Shown here piece by piece: positions 10,513-23,192 of a stretch of 64,000 nt of DNA (the first letter of the stretch is position 1; every line of letters begins with the position of its first letter). The position numbers were made by a program, and so were the translations under genes. Source of the stretch: Clitopilus passeckerianus (Eukaryota > Basidiomycota > Agaricomycetes > Agaricales > Entolomataceae); contig CALYLX010000001.1 in the NCBI GenBank assembly GCA_944990035.1, forward strand, positions 124,001-188,000. Direction: 5' to 3'. The notes beneath the pieces were generated by a model. That model was not told the origin of the DNA, ran no database searches, and saw nothing but the letters and a program-made list of their open reading frames with translations.

Positions 10513-11281
10513 CTAGTATAGTCCAGGAATTACTCTACCAGTTACCCTACGTGCGTATTCTTCCCACTCCTTGCCAAACGCCATCTTCAACGCTTTGTCC
10601 TCCCTACGTGCTCGCCCACCCAACAAGGAAACGCAGACTCCGAGCATGAAAATAAAAAAGGGGACCAAAACGAGGAAACCAGGGAGTGTCAATAGAACCT
10701 TCGAGACTCTAACCCATGATCCGGGTGCCAAAAACCAGAAGAAATAACCGACGTAGATGAATCCCAGACCGGAATACGCGGGATGGCGGACAACGCCATA
10801 AGGTCCGTGCTGAATCAATCGGTGACCCTCGCGGATTGCCACCTCGAACGTGTACCACCGCCCCATGACAATATAGCACCACCCTCGAAGAGCTGTCCCA
10901 GCGAGGATAAGCAGGATGCCAACCACAGAGAACTTGTCAAGCTGCAAAGCTTGCACGTCCTGCAACAGAACGAACTTGTCGGCGAGGGGATGAGCGGCCT
11001 TCGCGAGCACAATTGCTGCGACTTCGGCGAGGCCAAGGGCCAGAAATATTACCTTGGTAACATATATCAGTATAGTGAAGGTACAAGTAGTAGTTGAAAC
11101 ATACCCTGAGCAGAGGCAGAATGATAACTTCGACCTGGATCCATCTCTCCGCTAATCCATCATCGACAACTTGAACTTGAACGCGTTCCTTCGGAGTGGG
11201 AGTATTCTTTGGTGTCCAAGTGTGCTTGTTCGCTAAAATAAAAGCGATAACGCATGGTAACTTGGCGAGAAGCAGATCCAT
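10513..11281 (-). CDS. Isoprenylcysteine carboxyl methyltransferase-like membrane protein
   Basis: ICMT-family enzymes use S-adenosylmethionine to methylate prenyl-cysteine carboxylates in the ER membrane; some fungal relatives act in specialised metabolism. Two exons: 11281-11105 and 11052-10513, split by a 52-bp intron, giving about 238 residues, close to yeast Ste14 (239). The second exon shows the family core: GPYGVVRHPAYSG (residues about 140-152), two hydrophobic spans flanking it, and the C-terminal EEYARRVTGRVIPGLY. At least four hydrophobic segments are present. The start at 11281 gives MDLLLAKLPC, and the same ten codons survive as a stub at 4323 in duplication copy 1. Position beside P450 and adenylate-forming reductase suggests tailoring of a metabolite rather than the housekeeping role; whether the genome has another ICMT cannot be seen here. 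Confidence 0.85.
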
Positions 11282-12170
11282 GTAACTGAGGGGTTTGAAG
11301 GAGTAGAGAACGGCTTCGAGGGGTCTCCTGGTTCAGCGTCTTGAGCAGGCTCTTTAAAGCTCCATATCCCTCATCGCGCCCGAATTTCTATTTGAAATGA
11401 GTCGAGAGTGGCCAACTTTGGTATCCTGAAATTACGTCACAGGGAAGCGCAAATGAAACTGCCACCGGTCTTGCGAAATTGCTGGTTACACTATCAGTAA
11501 TAACCGAGGATAATGGTGGATTTCGCATTGGAGCTTGTGCCCAAGGTTAAATGACTAGCTCGCCAGATGCACCTGCTGGAGAGGTTCCATTTGACACAAA
11601 AGACGCTGACTGCCCAGGTGAAGCTGCTCCCAGTTCCTAAGACGAGACAGACAGACTCGAAGGTGGCGCGGTATTCAGGCTGACAAGAACCCAGATCCAA
11701 GACGCGAATAACGCGACACGTTCATGAAAATCCAGTGATCGAACGGGCGGAACTTCGTCCAGAGATTCCAATAAGCTGGCTTCAGTTGGTCGTATAAAGC
11801 GCACAATTCCGCCTACTAACTACTCAAACATCTTGCAAACATCAAGACGGGGCTGACCCGGGAGAACTTGTTGTCGTGAGCGACTGCATAAGCTGGTTAC
11901 TTCACCGTGGGCGTCCCGTTTTCATGGCATCCGATTCGGATCCATGCCGGTGCCCAAGAATCACCACAGTTTTGGTCTAGCTACGCTTGTGTGAGGGCGC
12001 GACAGGTTGAATTTTAGATCGCCACAGCGTGTAATTCATATCGAGAAGCATTCTGCGTCACAAATCATCACGAAGAGCTCCAGTAGGGCCAGAGGAGCCG
12101 ATTCGGGTCTATTGATTCTTCGATACGGGCTTGGGTTTGAAGTTTTGAAGACTTGGCCAGAAAAGGTTGT

Positions 12171-12190
12171 CATTCAACGCACGAGTGAGG
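12171..12190 (+). other. Paralogous empty site of the 1.3-kb transposon
   Basis: The text CATTCAACGCACGAGTGAGG aligns with the left flank CATTCATCGCAC of the element in copy 1 and continues into its right flank. Only one copy of the target is present. Confidence 0.75.
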
Positions 12191-12938
12191 AAGGTGAACG
12201 TCGGGGATTGGTGAAAGAACGTGAGGGTAGGCCAATCAAAATCCCACGACCTCTTCATGCCTCACGGCCTCGAGGTTAGCTGAGGATTCAATGATGCTCA
12301 TCCTGTCAATCGCCTGACTGTTAATTTTAAGACAGAAACCGACGGTTCAGTCCTGTTATCTGCAAACAGTAACAAATCAGAGCTTGAGTTCTGGAGAACC
12401 AAGCCCCAACATCCAGCAGCGCGCGCAGCTTTGCCGCCATGAGACCAGATAGCTTAGGACGTTCTCACCGTTGTTTGTCAAGAAGGTCACAGTCCGGGGA
12501 ATATCCACTCCATCCGCTTCAAACCCGACTGATAAGCGGGAATCAAGATGGCAGAATATCAGATTGGACGATGGAGTCTTCGATTTTGTGCAAGTGGAAT
12601 CGGTCGCGATTCTTGTCCTGGTGGTCGTTCCTTCGCACGAAGGCCAAGGAATTTAAAAGTGTTCTCTACGAACAGAGCACAGCAAGTGCGCGCGGTTTGC
12701 GCTGTACAGCCCAAAGTAAGAATACGGCGGTGGTGAGAACACAAACAGGCGCCTGATTAAGCGCTCTGGTCAGGATCACTTCACAGATTAAGTGGCCCAA
12801 GGCCGTGATCGTTCTTACTGACAGGCGCTATCCTTTGCCAAACGTCGGGCGTGATGGGAAACATTTCATATTCTAACAAATATCCTACAGCTCAGAGCAC
12901 ACATTACTACCGTCTACTGTAACTCGCCGTCTCAAACA

Positions 12939-13457
12939 GTGGCACTTTCTATGCCTCTCACCCGTCCTTGCAAGCCTCAGGCGAAAGTAACAGTAGTAAT
13001 TAGCAACCCAGGACCTTCGTCGGGGATATACAGTCCAAGCCTACACTGCAACTTGAAGGAGGACTCGATGGACTCCCTAATCCAAGTTAACTTAGACGTA
13101 AGGTATATCCACATGCTGAGCCTCTGGGGAAAGGTCGTGTATCCCCTTAGCACGAAAGTGCTATGGCCGGAAAAAGAACACCAATTGAGCAACCTCCAAC
13201 GAAATGATCATCCTTCCATGAAGCACAGATTTGGATTGATAGCGAATGATAGGTACTCCTATGATGCAACCAAGATAGACGTTTACATGACAGATCTACC
13301 ACTGACGTCTTCTCTGACAACCTATTTGTCTCTCTCAAAACGCTCCGAGTACGAACAGGATATACCACCCCCAACCCAACTCAACATATTCGGTCGCGAA
13401 CAGAGGGGTGTTGGAGTATCTTTGAGGCATTCTTGGGACCCAAGTATGCTCCAGTAG
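12939..13457 (+). CDS. Hypothetical 172-residue open frame
   Basis: An uninterrupted frame of 172 codons just beyond the right end of the duplication. It has no recognisable motif, no signal peptide of good shape, and no intron, unlike its neighbours. Codon use does not look strongly protein-like and smaller frames open on the opposite strand. It may be a chance frame or a lineage-specific gene. I list it because nothing else explains the interval, not because function is supported. Confidence 0.2.
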   Translation: MALSMPLTRPCKPQAKVTVVISNPGPSSGIYSPSLHCNLKEDSMDSLIQVNLDVRYIHMLSLWGKVVYPLSTKVLWPEKEHQLSNLQRNDHPSMKHRFGLIANDRYSYDATKIDVYMTDLPLTSSLTTYLSLSKRSEYEQDIPPPTQLNIFGREQRGVGVSLRHSWDPSMLQ

Positions 13458-14912
13458 ATGTTTTACATTACCCTCGGATTCCGTACAAGACCCGTAGTTG
13501 GAGCCTGCCTTATCCTGTTAGTCTGAATCCGAATAACTGCGGAGGGCCGATAGAAAGCGACCCCGAAAGGTAGATCAGACAGGAATAGAACGGGTGATAC
13601 AATGATAGGGCTTGCACGGGGAATAGGCGTCACGGTATTCGCATTGGGAAGATGTAAGCCCGACGAGAAAGCTAGAGCTTGAGAGATCGAGAGAAAACTT
13701 GTTTACAGATAGCCTGAGAGAGCGCGTAGGAGCTGCACAGACACCGGTAGCAATAGGACTCTCGGAACGGAAAGGCGAAGCTGAGCCGAAGAACATTCTC
13801 AAGGATGATATCATATCGCAACCCCACACCTGACGCGTGACGAGGAATCTTCGGTGTTCCAATCTCAACGAATTTCTTGCGAAGAGGTCATTCTGACTGC
13901 GAATGATGATCCCTTCAATCACTCATCCATATAGAGTTTAGTCTGGATGGGCTGGGGACCTCTCAGGTGGTGATAAGCCGAGCACACGACCTATGAAAAG
14001 CAATGGCCAGATGACCAAACTGGCCAGCTGACCTGGTTAAGGGCCTATCCTGCCCAGTTGACCGATCTGAATCCTGCTGAATTGGGCAGGAAGATGGACA
14101 GCGGCGCAATTGGTAAGTGACAGGTCCGATCGTAAGGCGTCCCCTGACATCTTTGCCTGCGGTGAGGCTGGAATCGTTGCGGCCTTTGACGACTTTTCAC
14201 TTTTCACTGGGGATGGTGGAGAATTCGATTTTTCGCTGGAACAATTTTGAATGGATAAATGTTTGTGAGCTCCTCTGGGTGATTGATTGGCGCCAAGTAT
14301 TTGCAAGGAACTATTGGTGGGGCCGCCGAGAGCTTTGGGCTGCACGTAGGGCTTCTTGCTTCAACACCATACTTCAGAACGGTATACCACGTCGCACCAC
14401 GTCGTGAATCATGAGCAGCTGCATCTCAGACAGTCCTTTGAACGTAATAGGAACGAATTTTTTGGCTTTGAACTTCTATCCGCACTTCGCTAACACGAGG
14501 CGGATCTGTTTAAGCCACGTGTGGACCTGTTTCAATTGCAAAAGTGATCGCCAGAAAAAATAAATATATCGAGTTTGCGATTTATATAACCGGTGCTCGT
14601 CGTAGGTTTCCATCAATCCGAGTTTGTGCTGTGCCGCTGCATCTCGACCGTTGCACCGTAACCACCGTAAGTCCCAAATATCGCTGCTGGTTCCACATTG
14701 ACCTCCATCATCATATACAGGCATTCTCTGGAAGGTGTCGACAAGGCTGGTATATGTAATATAACCCCGCTGCAAAGGCCAAATCTTGTACTTTCAAATA
14801 CCGCCAAATCTCGAAACTTCCTGGTCCAGGTCAAAGCCAGGTCAAAGCGGCTGCAACACTCGGCTTTCATTGTTCAGTGCATTCTGTTCAAGTCGATTTA
14901 ACGTGGTCAACG
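13458..14912. other. No gene recognised
   Basis: Only short overlapping frames on both strands are seen, none with a family resemblance. The right part serves as upstream region of the PH-CRIB gene. Confidence 0.5.
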
Positions 14913-14919
14913 TATATAA
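14913..14919 (+). promoter_or_regulatory. TATA box of the PH-CRIB gene
   Basis: TATATAA lies 57 bp before the ATG at 14976, a usual distance for a fungal core promoter with a short leader. Confidence 0.55.
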
Positions 14920-14975
14920 GGTCTGAACCACACCAACACCACGCCCACACCAACTTCCTACAACTCGCCACACCC

Positions 14976-16290
14976 ATGCCGTCCGCAAAACGCTCCTCCG
15001 CAAGCTCGGAGTCTCGGGTCCTACGATCAGGAAACCTACGGATAAAGAAGAACGGCGTTCTCTCCTGGTCGTGGAAAGTGCGGTCTGTAACGCTGACCGA
15101 CAAAGCGTTGGTGACTCCAAACTTCAAGGTATGTTCCCCACCTCAGCTTGGCCTCGAGCCTCAGGGCCAAGCTTCACCCCTATTCCGTTCTCCACATATC
15201 ACTCACCTGTGCCACCATTCAGATACCCCTTGATCGTATCACCAAACTGGAACGAGTGGATGTGAAGCCGTTCTGTCTGCTTCTGGAAACCGTCGAGAGA
15301 CGGTATTTACTCTCGTTTGAGAGCGACAGCGACCTCTATGACTGGCAGGAGGACGTCTACTCAAGATGTCCCCTCATTGGCGCTGGGAACCCATTCGGGT
15401 TCCAACATAACGCCCATATGGGCTTTGACAATCAGACTGGTTCTTTTAAGAGCACGGTAAGTCCCTTTTTGTCTTCCCATCATATCGCCTGGTTCTCACT
15501 ATTGTTGTGATATACAGGGCGTTCCCACCCAATGGACGCAGCAACTAGGTATACAAAGCCAGAATACGACAGAGAAGGAGAACCAGAAACCCCCAACGCA
15601 GTTGAAGACGCACCACCGGCGGGACTCTTCACAGGGTGGAACTACGACCCTTCACGATAGCACACCGTCACTACCATACAAATCGACGATGAAGACGATA
15701 CCTATAGCCGAGAAGGTCGTGGAACCTACCACGCTGGATGGGGAGTACTCTGTGCGGGTTGAGGGATTGGTCGTTGGGTGGCGGTGGAAGGCCAAATGGC
15801 TGACACTGGGTCCAAAAACGTTGAAGATTTCCAAGTCAAAGGTAGCTTTCAATACCCTTCATACTCTTGGTATCTTTTCTAAATATGTCGCTCCCGCTTC
15901 TCTAGACCGCAAAATCTGCTCTTACTCTCAACCTCCGCGACATCACCTGCGTTGACCGCGCCGACCTAGGTCCTCACTGTCTCATGCTCGAAATCAAGTC
16001 CTCGAAGCAATACCACCTCTCCTTCAAAAATGACGACGAGCTGTATAGCTGGCAGGATACACTGTACGCAAGAAGTCCGTTGGCTGGGATCAGCAATCCA
16101 AGTGACTTCGTGCACAAGGTGCATATTGGGTACGACCCCAATAGCGGGCAGTTTACGGTTAGTTCTATTCATCTCTTTCAGCATGATAAAGAAGCTCATT
16201 ACCGTTATCATATAGGGTGTACCGGCAGGGTGGAAAGCGATAATAGATGGCACAGATAGGGGAGCGGCGGCTCCCGTGACAAGTCGATGA
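14976..16290 (+). CDS. Double PH-CRIB protein without kinase domain
   Basis: A likely Cdc42/Rac effector or scaffold. Five exons, all in phase 0: 14976-15128, 15223-15456, 15518-15841, 15906-16157, 16216-16290, giving 345 residues. Residues about 15-100 form a PH domain (SGNLRIKKNGVLSW...RYLLSFESDSDLYDWQEDVYSR), followed by a CRIB motif (NPFGFQHNAHMGFD...GVPTQW). After a low-complexity linker a second PH (EGLVVGWRWKAKWLTL...YHLSFKNDDELYSWQDTLYAR) and second CRIB (ISNPSDFVHKVHIGYD...GVPAGW) follow, then a stop 17 residues later. In Cla4-type PAK kinases one PH-CRIB precedes a kinase; no kinase-like frame is present here or in the next 1.4 kb. The introns inside both PH domains and inside both CRIB motifs (before GVP) sit at matching places, so the halves arose by internal duplication of an already spliced module. 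Membrane lipid and GTPase binding are inferred from the motifs. Confidence 0.9.
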
Positions 16291-17574
16291 CAGTAGCTAC
16301 ATGCTCTATCCACGACTGTTTACGACCACATCACGACATCTCTCTCGCTTCCACTTGTACTACCATACCCATCTTGTTAGATTGAGCGCCTTCGGACACT
16401 CGCCATTTACTTGCATCTCCCTCGTGCATCTCCTCTTCTTTTCGGTTTCCTTCTGTGGTTCCCATGGGGTTGATTTGTGTCTTTACGGCTGTTTTTCCCT
16501 TTCTTATCGCCCATCCATAGTACATACTACCTCGCACTCTTTCCCTCTTTTCTCCACCCGTCTCCTCTCTCCCTCTCCCCACCTGCTTGCTCTCGGTTCG
16601 GATCCACAAGTTGAATGAATTGTACCAATATATTCCGTCTTCCCTGGCAGATTCGTACCATTTTTTTCCGTGGCGTCCTCGTGTTTGTTACGTTCTGGCT
16701 GTTTAATGTTGTACTGGTCTACTACATATCCGTCCTTACTACTAGTATAGTATTTCCCTATCCTTCCACCAGCTCCCTCCTTCCTCTACCTGCATTTGTG
16801 AATACGACACCATGCATTTTTGTCTCGCACTGCCACTATCGTAATATCTCTGAGTCCCTTGCCCTTGCTTGAGCACATCTTATCAGCTCTTCTCTCCCTC
16901 ATGGTAGCTCATTCATTAAACACTCTGGGCTTTCTCGAAAGAGATTAGATTGAAAGCAAAGACAGCTACCATGCTCTAATGCTGCTGGAATCCATATCGC
17001 CCATTGTCAGCAGTGCTGTCACAGCCTCGAGCCAGCCACCACGAGATGACATCAAAACGCTCTTTTGACTGTTTCCATCATCCTTTCGCCGTATTATCGC
17101 CGGTGTAGAAGCTAAAATGCAGGCTCGAAACTCGCTGTGGACGCACGTTCTGTGAGCTCTGAGCTTGGCTTTCGGACGAATGGGCCTCAATCTTGGACAT
17201 AATGACATGTTGAATGAAGACACTCGCAGTGAAAACTCTAGATTCTGGCAGAGCAAAGGCTTACAACTCTTCAGTAAATAGTCCAAACATCCAGCGGCGA
17301 GAACTCAGGTAAACGCAACAGCCACGATCCCACTGTCGCGACAGCCGTCAATGCCGGTCTCACCGGCCCCTGTAAACGGATTACACAAAGCTGCTCGACC
17401 TGTTCATTCCGTTAAACACTCATGGTGATCTGTGGGCCTTCTACAGTCTAGCGCCGATTCTTTTCATTATCATCATAATCATGTCATAGCATTGCGGTAA
17501 GTGTCTGCCTCATCTGCTTCATCTTGAAGTCGGAAATGCGGCATCATCCCCGAACCTGATTCGAAGGAAAGGTG
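16291..17574. other. No gene recognised; pyrimidine-rich 3' region
   Basis: Long T/C-rich tracts occupy about 16310-16610 and 16735-16865, probably the 3' untranslated region of the PH-CRIB gene and spacer. No open frame with family features was seen on either strand. Confidence 0.5.
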
Positions 17575-17695
17575 TATATAAGTGCGGGCGAGAAGGGACG
17601 GGGAAGAGTGGTTTTGAGCCAGGCTCTCTGACCTCCCCCTCCTTCCGTCCCTCCGCATCTTCTCTCTCCAGACTTTTCACCTTCCCGGCTGTGCC
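17575..17695 (+). promoter_or_regulatory. TATA box and CT-rich tract before the DPBB gene
   Basis: TATATAA at 17575-17581 is followed by a C/T-rich stretch at about 17630-17695, a pair often seen around transcription starts of well-expressed fungal genes. The coding start lies at 17780. Confidence 0.5.
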
Positions 17696-17779
17696 AGGAA
17701 GTAGACGCTCGACTTGGACACCTTCTTGAGCTGAATAGATCTTTTAACTGCTGTGCGGTTATACCATTTTCTGGAAGAG

Positions 17780-18821
17780 ATGATGTGGAATACTCGGTTC
17801 GCTGTTGGCACTTTCGCTTTGTTGGGTTATGGTGTTGGATTGGTGACTGCCTTTACCGGCGAAAGTACGTTTTCTACCTTGACTATTTTGTTTGGCGTAG
17901 TCTCACATGATATACTCGCAGCCACTTGGTATAATGTCAATCAACGTATGTCCCGTTACCCACGTAAACGATTTGGACGCCCTTTACTTATCGAATTTCA
18001 GACAACGCACCAGGCGCTTGTGGTAAGATGCATTATGACAATGAGTATGTTGTAGCGATAGCCCATGGGAGCTACGACCACTATCCGTGAGTTCGCTCGA
18101 ATTTTGTCCTATTTTCGGTTGATAGCTGACACTCCTTCCAGGGGTGCTACACCTAATCCCAATAAGTGGGTGGCATCGTCTGCTCACCGGCCGACGTTTC
18201 TGACTCTATCTCTTGTAGCAATCCTATCTGCGGCAAGAACATCAAGGCTACCTGTACGTGCTCTACCTCCCTTTACCACCTCAGTCGAGATCTCATATCC
18301 ATTACGCAGACCAAGGCAAATCAGTCGTCGTCACGGTGGTAGATCGCTGCGGAGACTGCGAGAATCCAAACAACATCGACATGTCGCCCACCGCATTCAG
18401 CGTCCTGGCCGACAAGAGTGTTGGAAGACTCCACGGTGTCAATTGGGATTACACTGACGAACCCGCTGGTCCAGCGGATGGAGGCAGTAGTGATAAGAAA
18501 CCTGGGGCTGAACCAGATGATGCCCCGGCGGAGAAACGAGATGTTGGTGTCCTCGGACTCATGAAAACACTCCGTCGGAGGTCGACTACCCATCAGGGTA
18601 CTGACGAGCCAGTCTCGAGGCGTGACCTCCATGATCCTTCTCGGCTGAACCGCAGATACCATGAAGTTATCCAGGAGAGGAGGAATCGAAGAGCGGCCGA
18701 GTCGCGTGCTGATGCCCAGGCTGCTAAAGAACCTCGATCGAGGATTCCCCCTGGCCTGCGTCTTCGCCGCAGAATTAGCGAGGCGCTCAAGAAGCGGGAG
18801 TGGTTGCAGCAGGATCGCTAG
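17780..18821 (+). CDS. Secreted RlpA-like double-psi beta-barrel protein with basic tail
   Basis: Six exons (17780-17864, 17922-17945, 18002-18086, 18142-18165, 18219-18253, 18310-18821) give 254 residues. A signal peptide is clear (FAVGTFALLGYGVGLVTA, residues about 7-24). Residues about 29-125 form an expansin/barwin/RlpA-type barrel: TTWYNVNQHNAPGACG, the NPICGK turn, and VVDRCGDC followed by NNIDMSPTAF, with paired cysteines as usual. The last 125 residues are unusual: charged, predicted disordered, with many dibasic sites (EKR, RRR, SRR, NRR, KKR) that Kex2-like proteases could cut. Small fungal proteins of this fold bind or loosen cell-wall polymers without known hydrolysis; here activity is not shown. 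The next gene (MET2) lies 490 bp away and is unrelated. Confidence 0.85.
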
Positions 18822-19238
18822 TTTGTTATGATATGTCTTTTTTCGTTGTGGGTCTTTTGATGGTTTTCGGGATATGGTCTTGTTGTATGCGTATGCTTAT
18901 CAGTTAGAACTAGAGGGTTTGAGTGTGTTGACCACACTGATAATAGAATTGGCTTTTTGCCTCACAGTTCCTGCCTAAGGTTCATAGGACGCCTTACTGA
19001 AGATATGACTTTGGGTCATTTTCAAGTCATTTTACAGATGCTGAGAGCACCGCGATAAGATAAGATGTGTCCCAATCTAATCGCATTGACTTCGGACCGC
19101 CGAAATTTGCCGCCACGGAGTCATAGCCACTCTGATTTTACAAATGTCGCCCTCCTCATCATACGATTCATAGGTTTTATCTCACTGCCGGGACCTGCAT
19201 TGGACCATACGACATTGGCGACGTTCCCACAGAATACC

Positions 19239-19245
19239 TATATAA
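19239..19245 (+). promoter_or_regulatory. TATA box of MET2
   Basis: TATATAA lies 69 bp before the ATG at 19314, next to a run of C residues. Confidence 0.5.
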
Positions 19246-19313
19246 CCCCCCCGGGAATTGGGCTTGAAGGCTGAACTAGACCTTGAATTCAAGGTTGACT
19301 TGATTGCACCCGA

Positions 19314-20837
<1,524 letters not shown>

Positions 20838-21201
20838 AATCTGGGCTGTTCATTGGCATTGTATAAAAATTATAGATTCTTGTATTTCTGCGTGTATTTA
20901 AATCCGGCCCTTTTCTCCTGGGTTATAACTCTACTTCATCTTCTGGTCTTGCCCTGCCTTGTGCTGATAGAAAACAAGGGGTCCGGCAATAAAATCCGAC
21001 TCAATTCCTTGATAAGATTAGATTGAGCACGATCGACATCAAGTTGATCGCTTATTGAAAGAAATTTGTCGGACGAAGGCTTTACCCCTCCGAACACCCG
21101 ATCACCCATGGGCCGTATTTCATTGGCCCTGTATTCAATGACTCGTTCTTTCCCTTCATATCTCGCGTCTTCCGTGCCAGGACCGCCTTAACTACGCACC
21201 T

Positions 21202-22742
21202 ATGGCAATTCAGAACGGCACAGCGAACGGGAATGGCGAGCCTACGGTAGCACCGTTACAGGTGAGTACGGGCTTCGTCTTGACCACGAGGAACTTGAAG
21301 ATGCTTAACATGGTTTGCAGGCCTCGAAGCTCGTTGTAAACCTCGCAAAGGAGCTGAAGCCTCTGCCTGTGCTTGAGGATATCAAGTTTGGTGACGTGAG
21401 TACCCTGCATCCCGAAAGGCTTCGAGTTACTGAGGATGAACTCGTCTTGCTTGCAGATTAAAACAGACCACATGCTCGTCGTCAGCTTCAGCCCTCGGAC
21501 TGGCTGGTCTGATCCCGAAATTAAGCCTTATGGCCCCATCTCCCTGGATCCTGCAAGTTCATGCTTCCAGTACTGTACTAATGTTTTTGAGGGGATGAAG
21601 GTCGGTCTTGTTCCCTGCAATACCGGTTGAATGGGACATTGAATCTTTCCTGAATATAGGCTTATATTGGTCCAGACGGAGAGGCTCGCTTGTTCAGACC
21701 AACTAAAAATATGGAGCGCTTGGTGCGTTCCGCTGAACGTGTGGCTTTGCCGGTAAGACACATTTTCTTAAGAAGCTTTACCAGGCTTTCTAATGTTTGG
21801 ATGTTTATCTAGCCTTTCGACCCGGCAGAGCTTCTTGAGCTCATTCGTCGACTTGTCGCTGTCGAGAAGCGATGGATACCCAACAAGCCAGGGTTCAGCT
21901 TGTACCTCCGACCAACGATCATCGGCACTCGAGATTGTGAGCACTCAACTTTCCCTCATTCCTTGCGCACTTTTTCTAATGATGTTCCTTTCCTGGGTAG
22001 CATTGGGTGTCACGGCCTCTGACTCTTCTATGATCTACATCCTCGCAACACCCGCTGGCCCCTACTTCAAGTCAGAAGCCAAGGGCATCCCTCTCCTCGC
22101 TGTCGGACAGACCGTTCGCTCGTGGCCTGGTGGTACGGGAGGCTACAAGCTCGGAGCCAACTACGTTTCTGGGTTCCTCCCACAACGAGCTGCCGCTAAA
22201 GATGGCTACGCTCAGATTCTGTGGCTGCTTGGGGACAAGATTACTGAGGCTGGTGCTATGAACTTCTTCATTGTCACTAAACGAGAAGATGGCGGTAAGA
22301 ATGATTCCCACATTGGATGAAGGTTGCGCAGGAGCTGACGTTGAGTTGAGTAGACTTGGACGTCATCACACCTGCTCTGGATGGTACCATCCTTCCTGGT
22401 GTTACCCGTGATTCCTGCCTTGCGCTCCTCAATGCACATACGTCCGGAAAGGCGCTCCTTCCTGGAATCCCGTCAACTCAGCGGATCTACACCCATGAAA
22501 GGGACCTCACTATGCCTGAAGTCATGCAGCTATCCGAGGAGGGAAAGTTGGTCGAGTCGTTCGCATGCGGGACTGCCGTCATTGTTGCCCCTATTGGACG
22601 CATTGGATGGGAAGGAAAGGACGTTGTATTCCCTAACGAAGTGAAGGGGTTGGGAACGGTTGGAAAGGCCCTGTGGCAGAGGATAACTGACATCCAGATG
22701 GGCAGAGAGGCGTATGAGGATTGGAGCGTTGTCTGTAACTAA
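21202..22742 (+). CDS. BAT2: Branched-chain amino acid aminotransferase
   Basis: A PLP enzyme (class IV aminotransferase) that interconverts Leu, Ile, Val and their keto acids with glutamate. Seven exons (21202-21261, 21321-21395, 21457-21600, 21660-21752, 21813-21936, 22001-22294, 22354-22742) give 392 residues, the family's usual size. Landmarks: CFQYCTNVFEGMKAYIG, LFRPTKNMERLVRSAERV, LYLRPTIIGT, the lysine region GGYKLGANYVSGF that should form the Schiff base, EAGAMNFFIV, PGVTRDSCL, and the C-terminal ESFACGTAVIVAPIGRI. The N-terminus (MAIQNGTANGNGEPT) is neutral and Asn/Gly-rich without a mitochondrial targeting helix, so a cytosolic form is inferred; the symbol rests on that and is tentative. 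Confidence 0.95.
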
Positions 22743-23192
22743 AAGTTGAATCTTTGTTTATATACTTGGATAGTGTAGACCGAGAGAACCATAATATCTA
22801 TATCGTTACCTTCGTGTAATTTATCGAAGCCGGTTGCCTACAATCCAAGCAAACGGTCCTCCAAACTGGCCAATGGCGTTGGGTTATCTTGCTTGATGCT
22901 ATTTTTCTCTGATTGGCTGGCACGCTATCGACAAACAGAGCTCCCAATATCTCCCAGCATCGTCCACGTCGGCTGAGACGTCGAGCAAGCTACAATACAC
23001 GGTCTCGTTACGCGTCAACGGCTTCTATCTGCCCAAGTAAAGCCTCCTTTGTGAGCCTGCTGTACTCAGCAACATACCATCGGTAATCGAGTCTGAAACA
23101 ACTGTTGAAGACTTGGACCAGTGCTTATCGTGGTGGTGAGCAGCCACTCGTCCCACTACGTGGGCCTCACAACTTAACAGAAATATAGAAAC
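22743..23192. other. Spacer between aminotransferase and cullin genes
   Basis: About 450 bp holding the 3' end of the aminotransferase transcript and the upstream region of the cullin gene. No TATA box or coding frame stands out. Confidence 0.4.

Larger units (their letters stand above)
6947..12784. repeat. Tandem segmental duplication, copy 2
   Basis: Direct repeat of 1731-6822, separated from it by about 124 bp. It holds an intact-looking P450, the complete ICMT-like gene and flanks. Relative to copy 1 it carries a 374-bp insertion near its left end and lacks the 1.3-kb transposon. Confidence 0.85.

Noticed and set aside
13575..13922. 115-codon minus-strand frame as a gene
   Set aside because: Ser/Arg-rich text without family resemblance, in a region where both strands show chance frames.
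16310..16865. Downstream kinase exons for the PH-CRIB gene
   Set aside because: The frame stops in phase at 16288-16290 and the following sequence is pyrimidine-rich with no kinase motif such as HRD or DFG.
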